From contig VEPA01000205.1 of the NCBI GenBank assembly GCA_012026675.1, forward strand, positions 1-36,275: DNA of 36,275 nt, in the 5' to 3' direction. Within the stretch, counting starts at the first letter, position 1, and every line of letters starts with the position of its first letter. This document shows positions 17,253-27,107 of the stretch, in pieces. A program made the position numbers and the translations under genes. Source of the DNA: Betaproteobacteria bacterium. GTDB taxonomy: Bacteria; Pseudomonadota; Gammaproteobacteria; Burkholderiales; Rhodocyclaceae. The notes under the pieces were generated by a model. The model saw nothing but the letters and a program-made list of their open reading frames with translations, did no database searches and had not been told where the DNA came from.

Positions 17253-18158
17253 ATGACCATCGCCATTGACATCCACGAACTGCGCAAGACCTATCCGCGA
17301 AACTGGGCTGCTCCGCCCTTCGAGGCGCTCAAGGGGATTTCGCTGACCGTTGCAGAAGGCGAAGTGTTCGGCTTCATCGGCCCCAACGGCGCGGGGAAAA
17401 GCACCACGATCAAGATACTCACCGGGGTCATGTTGCCTACGGCCGGTTCCGCTGCCTTGTTCGGCGTCGATGTTACCCGGCCGGAAGCGCGGCGCGGCCT
17501 CGGTTACGTGCCGGAAAATCCCAGCCTGCCGGACTACCTGACGCCGATGGAAATCCTTTCCATGGGACTGGCCTTGCATGGCCGCAAGCCAGACCAGGCC
17601 GACAGGTACTGCCTGCACTGGCTGGAGCGGTTCGGCCTGGGCGAGGCCGCGAGAAAGGTGGTGCGCGGCTTTTCCAAAGGCATGGCGCAACGCACGGCGC
17701 TGGCGCATGCGATGGCGGGCGAGCCGCGCCTGCTGATCCTGGACGAACCCTTGTCCGGACTCGATCCGATCGGTCGACGCGATGTGGTGGAGATTCTTGC
17801 GGAATATCGTCAGAAGGGCGGCACCATTTTTCTGACTTCCCATGTGTTGCACGACGTGGAACGTCTGGCGAATCGCTTCGGGCTGATCCACAAGGGCGAG
17901 TTGCGCGCGGTTCGCGCACCGGGCGAACTGGTCGGCGCGGACGACAGGGTGCTGGTACGCAGCGAGGGAACTGCTCCGGCCTGCGACGGCATGGTGTCCG
18001 AGCCCGGCGGGCGCTGGGTGGTCGAGGTGCCGCGTCCGCAACTGTGGCAGGTGCTGGCGGCAATTCAGGCGGCTCAACATACCCTGATCGAGATCAAACC
18101 TACCTTATCCCTGGAAACCGCTTTTCTTCGCGTCGTCCAGGAACCGCAAACCGCCTGA
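17253..18158 (+). CDS. ABC transporter ATP-binding protein (possible PilH-like)
   Basis: GFIGPNGAGKSTTIKILTG, FSKGMAQR signature, LLILDEPLSGLDP, LTSHVLHDVERL. Confidence 0.95.
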   Translation: MTIAIDIHELRKTYPRNWAAPPFEALKGISLTVAEGEVFGFIGPNGAGKSTTIKILTGVMLPTAGSAALFGVDVTRPEARRGLGYVPENPSLPDYLTPMEILSMGLALHGRKPDQADRYCLHWLERFGLGEAARKVVRGFSKGMAQRTALAHAMAGEPRLLILDEPLSGLDPIGRRDVVEILAEYRQKGGTIFLTSHVLHDVERLANRFGLIHKGELRAVRAPGELVGADDRVLVRSEGTAPACDGMVSEPGGRWVVEVPRPQLWQVLAAIQAAQHTLIEIKPTLSLETAFLRVVQEPQTA

Positions 18159-18176
18159 CGTGAGCACCGCCTTGCC

Positions 18177-20144
18177 ATGGTGACCTTCAGCCCAGAGGTC
18201 TATCGCGCCTACGTCGCCGCCTTCGCATTGATCGCGGCGATGATGGTTGCCCGTTCGCAACACAGTCTGGACTGGTCGGCGGATGTGGTCCTGACGGCGG
18301 GATTTTCAGATTTTCTGGTGGTCGCCTTCCTGGCCTTGGCCTATGAGGTGGTGAGGCGCCTTGCCGGGCCGGATACGTTGCTCGGACGCGTGAATCGCCT
18401 GGTTCACTTGATACTGGCTATTGCGATCATTGTGGTGACCGGGCTGGCCCAGGCGCTGTTTCTCAAGACCGGCGAGGTGCTGAACCCCGACATCCTGTTT
18501 TTTTTCCTGCGGCGATCACGTGATCTGGCCGATGTGGCAACAGGGGCCGTTGACCAGGAACTTATTTCGATCCTGCTGCTGTGTATCGGTATCCTGCTGC
18601 TGGGCAGCTTGCGGTTTTCGCAGCGCTTATTGATCGGAGCGCAATATCTTGTTTTCATTTTGCCGATCGGACTGGTGTCCGCGGGCACCCTGGTTTCTTC
18701 GGAAGCGGCGATCGAGGAGCGGGTTGCCTTGCCCGAGCATCTGGCCGCAAAGAATTTGTACCGGGGACAGTACGAGGATTTCTTTGCGAGGCAGCTGGCC
18801 TGGAACAAGTCAGAGACAGCGAACTGGCGGAAGGGAATTCTCACCGGGATGTCGGTTGGTTCCGCGCTTGGAAATGCCGAATACCAGGCGCTAGCCAAGC
18901 AGCAGACCGCCGCGACGATCTATGTGGCGCCGCATGCTCCGCAGCCTGCCGCGAAACCACCCAACATATTGTTCGTGTTGCTGGAATCCGTGCGCCATGA
19001 CGCGCTCGGCGTCCATGCGGCGGCCGGCGAAAAGCAGCCTTCGGACACGCCGTTCCTCGATGAAGTCGCCCGCCAGGGCTGGATGGTGGAGCGCGCCTAC
19101 ACGACGGTGCCGCACACCTCGAAGGCGCTGGTCGGCATCTACTGCGGCACCTTTGCCCGCTTCGAAACCGACATCACGGAAGCGCGCCCCGGCAACCTGC
19201 CGCTGGCCTGCCTGCCTCGCCTGCTGGCTGGCGCCGGTTATCGCAGCGCGCATTTTCAGACTGCACCGGGGACATTTGAGGATCGCCTCCAGTTTCTCGC
19301 CAATGTCGGGTTCGATGATCGCTTTACCCAGGAGTCAATTGCCGGCAAGGACTGGACAAAGCTGGGTTATCTGGGCGTCGATGATCGCGCCATGATCGCG
19401 CCGGCCATCGACTGGATGCGCAGCCAGTCGGCGCAGGGAACGCCTTTCTTTGCTTCGATGCTGACCATCACGGCACACCATCCGTATGCTTCTCCCGGCA
19501 ACATCCAGGCTGTTCACGATCCGGCGCAGGCCAGAGACGCGTACATCAAGGCAGTGCGCTACACGGACGACGTGGTCAGGGAACTCTTCGCCGAAATGCG
19601 CCGGCATGGCCTGCTCGACAATACCCTGGTCGTAATAACCGGTGACCATGGCGAGGCGTTTTCCGAGCATGGCCAGATCGCGCACAATGGCGTGGGCTAT
19701 GAAGAGGGAATACGCGTGCCGCTGATCCTCTATGGCGCTGCCCTCGGCAAGCCGCAGGTGATCCGGGGCCTGCGCCAGCACATCGACATCATGCCGACGG
19801 TGCTGGATCTTGCCGGCATCGGGTTTTCCGGAAAGCTTCCGGGCAAAAGTCTGCGTGGCGATCCTTTCGGTCATTCCGATCTGATAACTTTCTGCTTCTA
19901 CAATGACTACTGCCTGAACCACTTGTCCGCTGACGGCGGCAAGGTTCTGTTCTTCTACGGCAAGCGGACACTGGAGATGTATGACTTGAGCGCGGATCCC
20001 AAGGAGCTGCGGAACCTGTACGCCGCTGACACGCATGCCAATGCCGCGCAGAGGCTGGGCGTTGCGGTACGGATGAAAAAATCCTATGAACTGGCGTATC
20101 ACCCTGTTGCAAACCCTGATGCTGTTGGCCGCAAGATCCCTTGA
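18177..20144 (+). CDS. LTA synthase/sulfatase-family membrane protein (phospho-group transferase-like)
   Basis: N-terminal TM helices, then PNILFVLLESVRHDALG, TTVPHTSKALVGIYCG, VVITGDHGEAFSEHGQIAHNG. Confidence 0.9.
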   Translation: MVTFSPEVYRAYVAAFALIAAMMVARSQHSLDWSADVVLTAGFSDFLVVAFLALAYEVVRRLAGPDTLLGRVNRLVHLILAIAIIVVTGLAQALFLKTGEVLNPDILFFFLRRSRDLADVATGAVDQELISILLLCIGILLLGSLRFSQRLLIGAQYLVFILPIGLVSAGTLVSSEAAIEERVALPEHLAAKNLYRGQYEDFFARQLAWNKSETANWRKGILTGMSVGSALGNAEYQALAKQQTAATIYVAPHAPQPAAKPPNILFVLLESVRHDALGVHAAAGEKQPSDTPFLDEVARQGWMVERAYTTVPHTSKALVGIYCGTFARFETDITEARPGNLPLACLPRLLAGAGYRSAHFQTAPGTFEDRLQFLANVGFDDRFTQESIAGKDWTKLGYLGVDDRAMIAPAIDWMRSQSAQGTPFFASMLTITAHHPYASPGNIQAVHDPAQARDAYIKAVRYTDDVVRELFAEMRRHGLLDNTLVVITGDHGEAFSEHGQIAHNGVGYEEGIRVPLILYGAALGKPQVIRGLRQHIDIMPTVLDLAGIGFSGKLPGKSLRGDPFGHSDLITFCFYNDYCLNHLSADGGKVLFFYGKRTLEMYDLSADPKELRNLYAADTHANAAQRLGVAVRMKKSYELAYHPVANPDAVGRKIP

Positions 20145-20243
20145 ACCTGGTGTGAAAGTCGGCGCTGATGGGACGGCGCGGCAGGAAGTGCCGGCCGGCG
20201 CGATGGGGTGCACCGCGCTTCCGGCGCTGGTATTGCCCAGAGA

Positions 20244-21527
20244 ATGGTCATGAGCGCTACGGATTCGCCCGCGTCGAGATCAGATCTGTTGCCCGCTTGC
20301 GGGCTCGCCATGCTTTGCGGTGCCCTGATCTTTTATATCATCTCCAGCTTTTTTCGGCCGACGCCGTCATACAACGCGTTTGCCGCTGAACCGATTTTTC
20401 TGTTGGCCGGCCCGCTGGTACTGTGGCAGTTCCTGAAAGGAAACCGCATCGGCGCGATGCGTAATTCCCCGGGTGCCGGTCTGGCGGCAGCACTGCTGTT
20501 GCTTGGAGCGGTGTCCACCCTGCTGGCGGAAGACCCGGTCGAAGCCTGGAATCGGCTGCAGCTTTACTACGCCTGCGCGTTGTTGAGCGTGGGGGTGTAC
20601 CTGGCCTGCCGGGACAATGTCAGTCCGGTCGTGGTGACGTTTCTGCTGGCCATTGCGCTGGTCCATGCGTGGTTCCTGGCGGAGCTGATGTCATCCATCT
20701 ACGCATGGGAGGGGCGGAGGTTTGTGCCTCAGGGTGTTGCCACAAACTATTTTGCGCACATCCGCCATTTCGGCTATCTGGGGTTTCTTGCCGCCTGTGC
20801 CAGCACGAGCGTGACTCTGTTGAGCGAACGTCGTTTTCTAAGGTGGATAGGCTTCGTGCTTGGCGTGCTGGCAGTGTATGGACTCATTCAATTCGGGTCT
20901 CGCGGCGCATTCCTCGCGTGGCTTGTTTTCGCTGCCCTGTTGTTCGCAATTGTTCCCGCCAAACGGCATTTTGTCTTGTCGTGTGTGGTAACGGTTTCGC
21001 TAGCAAGCCTTGCTGTTCAATATGTCGATACGAGCCATCCGTTTCCCAACAAGCATCAGCAAAGTGTCTTTACAAGACAATCGGTTGGGTGGGATCATTT
21101 GGAATCGACGCGAGTACGCATTGACTTATGGCAGGCCAGCTTGCTTCAAATCATCAAGCGCCCCGTGCTTGGTCATGGGCCGGATGGCTACGTCCTTAGC
21201 CGGTGTTGCCCAAAAGGAACTGTCCAGCCGCACAATTCCCTGATCCAGTTCATGTTTGAGTTTGGCATCCTGGGAACCGGCATTGCCCTGGCGGCGCTTG
21301 GAGTCTTTCTCTGGCGGCCATTGAAATTGTTGCGCATCAGCCTTGCCCGTGGGCAGCCTGATATTACGCTGGGCATACTGGTATCTTTGCCCGCCAGTCT
21401 GCTAGTGTTTTCAATGGTTGACGGCTTGCTTTATCACGCTGTTCCCTTGCTGAACTTTTCAATAATGATGGGGCTGCTCGGCGCCGCCGCCTCGTGGCGT
21501 CGTGACGATATTTTCGAGGTGGCATAA
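20244..21527 (+). CDS. O-antigen ligase/polymerase (Wzy/WaaL)-like membrane protein
   Basis: About 10 TM helices, IQFGSRGAFLAWLVF and PVLGHGPDGYVLSRCCPKGTVQPHNSLIQFMFEFG (PHN...E signature). Start 20244 or 20250. Confidence 0.88.
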   Translation: MVMSATDSPASRSDLLPACGLAMLCGALIFYIISSFFRPTPSYNAFAAEPIFLLAGPLVLWQFLKGNRIGAMRNSPGAGLAAALLLLGAVSTLLAEDPVEAWNRLQLYYACALLSVGVYLACRDNVSPVVVTFLLAIALVHAWFLAELMSSIYAWEGRRFVPQGVATNYFAHIRHFGYLGFLAACASTSVTLLSERRFLRWIGFVLGVLAVYGLIQFGSRGAFLAWLVFAALLFAIVPAKRHFVLSCVVTVSLASLAVQYVDTSHPFPNKHQQSVFTRQSVGWDHLESTRVRIDLWQASLLQIIKRPVLGHGPDGYVLSRCCPKGTVQPHNSLIQFMFEFGILGTGIALAALGVFLWRPLKLLRISLARGQPDITLGILVSLPASLLVFSMVDGLLYHAVPLLNFSIMMGLLGAAASWRRDDIFEVA

Positions 21528-21533
21528 GTCAGT

Positions 21534-22955
21534 TCAGTATGCACTGCGATCGACAAAGCCCCTGGCGACTGTCAGTCCGATGATCTTGAGGTCCAGCCAA
21601 AGAGACCAGTTCTCGATGTAGTGGAGATCGTATTCGACACGCTTCTGCATTTTCAGCAGCGTATCTGTTTCTCCTCGGTAGCCGTTGATCTGCGCCCACC
21701 CGGTGATGCCCGGCTTGATCTTGTGCCGCGCCATATAGCGATCAATCAGGGCCTTGTACTGCTCATTGTGTTCGAGGGCATGCGGTCGCGGACCGACGAT
21801 CGACATCTCACCCTTTAACACATTTAAGAATTGCGGCAGTTCGTCGAGGCTGGTCCTTCGCAGAAAGGCGCCGAAGCCTGTGATCCGGGCATCTGCTTTA
21901 TGTGCTTGCGTGACCATCCCGGATGGTTCGGTGTGCATCACCATGCTGCGGAATTTGAGTACCGTAATTTCTTCTCCTCCGATGCCTAGACGGCGCTGTC
22001 GAAACAATATTGGTCCCGGCGAAGACAGCTTCACGCCCACGGCGATCAGGAGCATCAGTGGACTGACCAGAAGCAGTATCAGTGAAGCGAGAACAAAGTC
22101 CTCAAGCGATTTTACGATCCGGTCTATCCCGTCCATCCCGGAAGAGCTCAGGCTGATCATCGGGATACCCGCCACTTCAACGATCGAATGATTGAGCAGT
22201 TGAAAACTTGATACATCGGGTACGTAGCGCACATCTGCCGTCGAATGGCGCAAGGCATGTTGTACGTGGTGAATTGTTGCCTCGTCGCGCAGCGGGACAG
22301 CGATCCATACCTGTTCGACACCGTCACCGACAAGTCGTACCAGATCGGCAAGATCGTCACTTCCGTGGATCTGCCCTGCAGGAGCAGATACCGCCCCACG
22401 GTCGTCTGGCACTGATTCCGGCGGGATAATCCCGGCTACCACCAACCCTGCCCATGGCGCATCCGCCAGCCAGGCAGACAGTTCATCAGCCTTCTCCCTG
22501 CTAGCAACAATCACTACCCGCCGCTGGTTGAAGCCACGACGTCTCAGCGCATGAAGCACCGATCGCAAAACGGCGCGGCTCAAGGCAAGGAGGATCCAGC
22601 CCATCACCAGCCAAATCAGGAACCACCCGCGCGAGAACTCCGGTCCCGTTTTGGTCAAAAACGCAAAAAGTGTCAGGACCATCAGCGTTGCCGGCCACGC
22701 CAGCGTAATGGTCCGGATTTCATCCCCAATGGAACGGCCGCGCCAGACCTTGTACATGCCAAAGGCGGGAAACATGATCAGGCACAACAGCACCGCCAGG
22801 ACCATGCCAATGCGGTACCCAGGCAGTTGCGGTGTCTCGCCAAGATAAATCAGGCTCGCCAGCCACCCGGCCAGTATCACCACCATGGCGTCGGCCGTGC
22901 GCAAGGACATGTCCCACAATGTTGCGTAGTCTCTGAGAATGCCTCTGTATCGCAT
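21534..22955 (-). CDS. Undecaprenyl-phosphate glucose phosphotransferase / exopolysaccharide polyprenyl glycosylphosphotransferase (WcaJ-type)
   Basis: Multi-TM N-terminus, C-terminal FRQRRLGIGGEEITVLKFRSM...RRTSLDELPQFLNVLKGEMSIVGPRPHA...KPGITGWAQINGYRGET. Confidence 0.95.
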   Translation of the reverse strand: MRYRGILRDYATLWDMSLRTADAMVVILAGWLASLIYLGETPQLPGYRIGMVLAVLLCLIMFPAFGMYKVWRGRSIGDEIRTITLAWPATLMVLTLFAFLTKTGPEFSRGWFLIWLVMGWILLALSRAVLRSVLHALRRRGFNQRRVVIVASREKADELSAWLADAPWAGLVVAGIIPPESVPDDRGAVSAPAGQIHGSDDLADLVRLVGDGVEQVWIAVPLRDEATIHHVQHALRHSTADVRYVPDVSSFQLLNHSIVEVAGIPMISLSSSGMDGIDRIVKSLEDFVLASLILLLVSPLMLLIAVGVKLSSPGPILFRQRRLGIGGEEITVLKFRSMVMHTEPSGMVTQAHKADARITGFGAFLRRTSLDELPQFLNVLKGEMSIVGPRPHALEHNEQYKALIDRYMARHKIKPGITGWAQINGYRGETDTLLKMQKRVEYDLHYIENWSLWLDLKIIGLTVARGFVDRSAY

Positions 22956-23069
22956 ATGTTCTCTGATTTAGGGGGCCATTCAGATCGTCAATAGGTTGTA
23001 CCGACGATTCGGGTTCGAAGTCTGCTTCTGGCGCAGTCCGGCGCAACGGCAGGTGAAACTGCACGTGCC

Positions 23070-24326
23070 CTATTCATCGACCAGTTCCCTAAGTTGCGAC
23101 TCAACATGTCCCAGCACGAAGTCGCGCCGGAAATTTCGCTCGGCGTAATCCCTGGCACTGGCCCCGAGCCGGGCGCGAAGTGCCGGATCGCGCGCCAGCC
23201 GTAGAATCGCGTCAGCGAATTCTGTGACGTCGCCGGGCCGCACAACGAGTCCGCAGCTTTTCACGATGTCGGCCAGCTCAGTTCCGCTGCGCGCAGTGGC
23301 GACCACCGGCCGTCCGCTGGCCAGCATTCCGGTCAGCTTCGACGGCATTGCGAATTCCGTGACTCCATCACGCTGTGGCAACAGATGAATATCCGCCATG
23401 CGCAACAGCTCGCCAAGCCGGGTCGCCGGCTGAGCATCCAGGAATCGTACGTTTGGCAGTTTTTCGCATCGAGCCATAAGATCACCGCGCCCGGGCCCGT
23501 TTCCGCAGAAGACAAAGGCCAAATTTGGTGTCTGCGCCACCCGAGCGGCAACCTGGAACAGCAGTTCCAAGCCTTGCTTTTTTCCCATACTGCCAGAATA
23601 AAGCGCCACGATGGTGTTATGGCTCAGCCCGAGATCGTTCCGGAGGGCATGGTCCGGCTCAAGCGACGATGCCGGGTCCATATCGGTCCAGTTGCGAAAT
23701 TCGACCAAATGGTCTGGGGCGACTCCCTTGGCCAGTGCCCGTTCAAGCATGCGACGCGAAATGGTCGAGACACGATCGAATTTGCGCATCAGCCAGCGCT
23801 CGCAAGCCAATGCCGCCCGGCGTAGCGTCGTTCCGGGCAGCATCCCGAGGTGAAAAGCGGCATCGATCTCATAATCCTGCACATGCAACCATGAACGCGC
23901 GCCGCAAAGTCGAGCCGTCATCAGAGCGCCTGGTGCGCATAAAATCGACGGCTCTACCACCCACACGACATGCGGTCGCCACAGGGTCTGGAGCAGAATT
24001 GCCGGCAAGCTCGAAAGCGCAAAGCTGAACAAGTGAATAAGCCGCTTAACGCCGGAAGGTTTGCATGGTACCCAGATCGGGCAGCGGATGACCCGCAAAC
24101 TGCCGGTTGCCTCGGCGCCCTTTGCAGGCGAAGCAGCAGTCTCGGTGCCGGTGTATTTCCAGCCGGAAAAGCCTGCCCATACGCTCCAGTCAGGATAATA
24201 AGGCGGTGCCGTCACAACACGCACCTGGTGGCCGTTTGCAGCCAGCCATTCCGCAAACTCGCCAGTGTACTTTCCGGTCCCGGTCAGCTCTGGAGCAAAG
24301 TTTATTCCGTAAATCAGGATTCGCAT
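23070..24326 (-). CDS. Glycosyltransferase family 4 (WcaI-like)
   Basis: MRILIYGINFAPELTGTGKYTGEFAEWLAANGHQVRVVTAPPYYP; GSMGKKQGLELL; FCGNGPGR. Confidence 0.93.
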   Translation of the reverse strand: MRILIYGINFAPELTGTGKYTGEFAEWLAANGHQVRVVTAPPYYPDWSVWAGFSGWKYTGTETAASPAKGAEATGSLRVIRCPIWVPCKPSGVKRLIHLFSFALSSLPAILLQTLWRPHVVWVVEPSILCAPGALMTARLCGARSWLHVQDYEIDAAFHLGMLPGTTLRRAALACERWLMRKFDRVSTISRRMLERALAKGVAPDHLVEFRNWTDMDPASSLEPDHALRNDLGLSHNTIVALYSGSMGKKQGLELLFQVAARVAQTPNLAFVFCGNGPGRGDLMARCEKLPNVRFLDAQPATRLGELLRMADIHLLPQRDGVTEFAMPSKLTGMLASGRPVVATARSGTELADIVKSCGLVVRPGDVTEFADAILRLARDPALRARLGASARDYAERNFRRDFVLGHVESQLRELVDE

Positions 24327-25144
24327 GATCCGGGTGACGTCGTTTCGGTAGGAAAACGTCGTTCATCGACCAACGCAACGCGCTCAAACAGAAAGTCGGC
24401 TTGAAGGCAGCGGCCGCTGTCGTCGTAGGCAGGGTTGTGTATGCCAGAGACATTAAATCCGTGATCTTCGAGCAGCGAAATGACGTCGGACGCCAGCTTT
24501 TGTCCCGTATAGAGTTCAATGAACGAACACTCGCAATAGATGCTTTGAAAAGCATGCAACCGGCCAAGGCAGCCGAGTAGCGCTTCATACTCAAACCCCT
24601 GCACGTCGAGCTTTAGCAGGGCCGGCGACTCGACTTCATTTTCACCAATCAATGCGTCCAGTGGTCGTACCTTCACGATTTCCTGTGCGACCTCCTCAGT
24701 GCCGGGAAACAGCCGTGATTGCTCCGCCGAGATTCCAAGCAAGGAGGATGAATCATCCCGTCCCGACACATGCATCAGCCGTTGTTCTGCATCAGGTCCG
24801 ATCGCGGAAACATGTAATAGCACCCTGGATTCCATCCCGACGGCACGCCGAAACACCGTAGCAGCCTCTTGAAGTGGCTCAAAGGCTATGATTCGGGCAC
24901 GGCTCCACTCGATCGCCGCCAATGTGAATTGGCCCCGATTGGCGCCGATATCGACAATCGTCTTCCAGGGCCGGTCCAATATCGACCGGTGCTCGGAGCC
25001 GGCCAGGACCCCAGTGCGCATCAGCGCCAACAGAAGGCGTGGCCGGACCAACACCGCCATCAGCTTGCGAATGCGCAACAACAGCAGAGAGGTTCTAGCC
25101 ATTGTGTGCCAGACCCGGATTCCGGACATGTCTTGCGGCGCCAT
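24314..25144 (-). CDS. FkbM-family methyltransferase
   Basis: TIVDIGANRGQFTLAA...IIAFEPL...LLKLDVQGFEYEALLG. Confidence 0.9.
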   Translation of the reverse strand: MAPQDMSGIRVWHTMARTSLLLLRIRKLMAVLVRPRLLLALMRTGVLAGSEHRSILDRPWKTIVDIGANRGQFTLAAIEWSRARIIAFEPLQEAATVFRRAVGMESRVLLHVSAIGPDAEQRLMHVSGRDDSSSLLGISAEQSRLFPGTEEVAQEIVKVRPLDALIGENEVESPALLKLDVQGFEYEALLGCLGRLHAFQSIYCECSFIELYTGQKLASDVISLLEDHGFNVSGIHNPAYDDSGRCLQADFLFERVALVDERRFPTETTSPGSCES

Positions 25145-25146
25145 GA

Positions 25147-25962
25147 TCAGCCATCACGGCGGCTCAGATATGAAGTCGTTCGATTCCGCAGTCCGCGCAG
25201 AACATAGTGGATGTTGCCGGCGCAAGCCGTAAGCACTAAGCGGCGCAACTGGAAGAACCTTCGCACGACAGACGAAGGTTCTCGTCCTGCCAGAATTCTC
25301 TGGTACTCCATGTCAAACACTTCCTGCTGGTTCGCGGTCTTTGTCTGGTCGTGCAAACGCAGCCCGCCCCACGTCTGATTGACATGGGCCGCGCGCCTTA
25401 CTCTGAGCAATCGCAGAAACCAGTCATAGTCGAAACCGCAGCTCAGCGACTCGTCCAAATACCCGATTTCCTGGTGCACCTCTTTGCGCCAAAATGCGGC
25501 TTGATTGGTCAACCTCATTCCTTCGGCCAAAATCGAGTGGTAGGTAGGGCGAACGTACTTGAGGTCGCGGAGTACTTTGTCATCGGGGTCGAGCAAATTC
25601 ATATCGCCTATGAGGAGCCCGGCCGCGGCGTGCCGGGATGCTGCTGCGACCAGGCTCGAAAAACAGCCGGGATAGTATATGTCATCAGAATTCTGCCAGC
25701 CGACCCAGTCTCCCGTCGCCATGAACAGTCCCTTGTTGATGGCGTGCGCCTGCCCCCGATCCGCCTCGCTTACCCAGAACGCCAGACGGTCTTCATATTT
25801 GCGGATTATCTCTACGCTGCCGTCGGTGGAGCCGCCGTCGATGATGATGTATTCAAGGTTTGGGTATCCCTGATCCAATACCGACAAGATCGTGCGTTCA
25901 AGATACCTCGCCTGATTGAAACTGGGAGTAACAACGGTGATACGGGGTTGCTCAGTCGTCAT
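25147..25962 (-). CDS. Glycosyltransferase family 2
   Basis: RITVVTPSFNQARYLERTILSVLDQGYPNLEYIIIDGGSTDGS...WVSEADRGQAHAINKG. Confidence 0.95.
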   Translation of the reverse strand: MTTEQPRITVVTPSFNQARYLERTILSVLDQGYPNLEYIIIDGGSTDGSVEIIRKYEDRLAFWVSEADRGQAHAINKGLFMATGDWVGWQNSDDIYYPGCFSSLVAAASRHAAAGLLIGDMNLLDPDDKVLRDLKYVRPTYHSILAEGMRLTNQAAFWRKEVHQEIGYLDESLSCGFDYDWFLRLLRVRRAAHVNQTWGGLRLHDQTKTANQQEVFDMEYQRILAGREPSSVVRRFFQLRRLVLTACAGNIHYVLRGLRNRTTSYLSRRDG

Positions 25963-25981
25963 GGCCGGAAAAACAGTCCGT

Positions 25982-27106
25982 TCAAACCAGTTTTAGATAG
26001 ACTGCCAATGTGTCGGCCGCGCAGCGATCCCACGAGAAGCAGGCCAGGCGATCCCTGCCTTTCGCGATCAGAAACCGACGGCGACTATCCGATCCGACAA
26101 CGCTCTCGATCGCCTCGCGCAGGCTTTCCGGATTCCCAGGGCCGAAATACTCCCCGGCATCTCCTACAACTTCCGGAATGGACCCGGCATTGCTGCAAAT
26201 CACCGGGCAATCATAGGACATGGCTTCAAGGGGAGGGAAGCCAAAACCTTCGTAAAGCGAGGGGTAGACAAAGGCCGCCGCCGACCGGTAGTACTTTTCA
26301 AGTGCAGCATCGCTCCCACCGACCTGGGCCACTTGACTGGAATTGAGGCCGAGGGCGTCAATTTCCTGCAATTCGTTCGGTTGAAATGCGCCGCCGCCAA
26401 AACAGATTAGCCTGAAGTCGTTTCGAAGTTGCGGGGACGCTGCAAACGCAGCAAGCAGGCATGAAAAATTCTTGTATCCGCCACGGCTGCCGACGTAGAG
26501 CAGGAATGATTCCCCTGGGGGCGATTCCGTTTCGCCGCCGGACTCCGTGTTGGTGGCCATCAAGGTGTATCCATGATGAATTACCGTGGTCTTGTCGATG
26601 GGCAATCCGAGAATTTCAATCGCATCGCGCCGCGTGGATTCCGAAACGCATATCACGTGGTCGGCGCGTTGTGCCGCCATCGCCTTGTATCGGGCGGTCC
26701 GGTCGGCACTGGGAAAAAATTCCGGAAATTTTTCGTGGATCATGTCGTGAATCGTCACGACGCGCCTTGCGTTCCTTGAACCAATGCAGTATGGAAAGAA
26801 GTAGGTTTCGTGAATAACATCAGGATTCGACTGATACAGCATTGCGTTTCCCGCCAGCACTGCCAGAAGCCGTCGCGGCCGGTTGCCGATATTCCACTGC
26901 GGCCCGCGATACCCTGACACCAGGCCCTTGGGAAGCATTGTCAAGTAAGCATTGACGTGGAAGGGCGCAACGATGGAAACGTCGGTGTCGGGTTTCTTCG
27001 CGATACGGTCGGCTATTTCGCAAAAATAACGCGACACGCCCCCGTATGTCTGGAACGACCATATCTGTGGATCGTAGGCGATCTTGATCGTTTTTGAGCT
27101 GGCCAC
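25982..27106 (-). CDS. Glycosyltransferase family 4 (mannosyltransferase-like)
   Basis: GGVSRYFCEIADRI; FLLYVGSRGGYKNFSCLL; PSLYEGFGFPPLEAMSYDCPVICSNAGSIPEVVGDAGEYF. Confidence 0.94.
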   Translation of the reverse strand: MASSKTIKIAYDPQIWSFQTYGGVSRYFCEIADRIAKKPDTDVSIVAPFHVNAYLTMLPKGLVSGYRGPQWNIGNRPRRLLAVLAGNAMLYQSNPDVIHETYFFPYCIGSRNARRVVTIHDMIHEKFPEFFPSADRTARYKAMAAQRADHVICVSESTRRDAIEILGLPIDKTTVIHHGYTLMATNTESGGETESPPGESFLLYVGSRGGYKNFSCLLAAFAASPQLRNDFRLICFGGGAFQPNELQEIDALGLNSSQVAQVGGSDAALEKYYRSAAAFVYPSLYEGFGFPPLEAMSYDCPVICSNAGSIPEVVGDAGEYFGPGNPESLREAIESVVGSDSRRRFLIAKGRDRLACFSWDRCAADTLAVYLKLV

Positions 27107-27107
27107 T

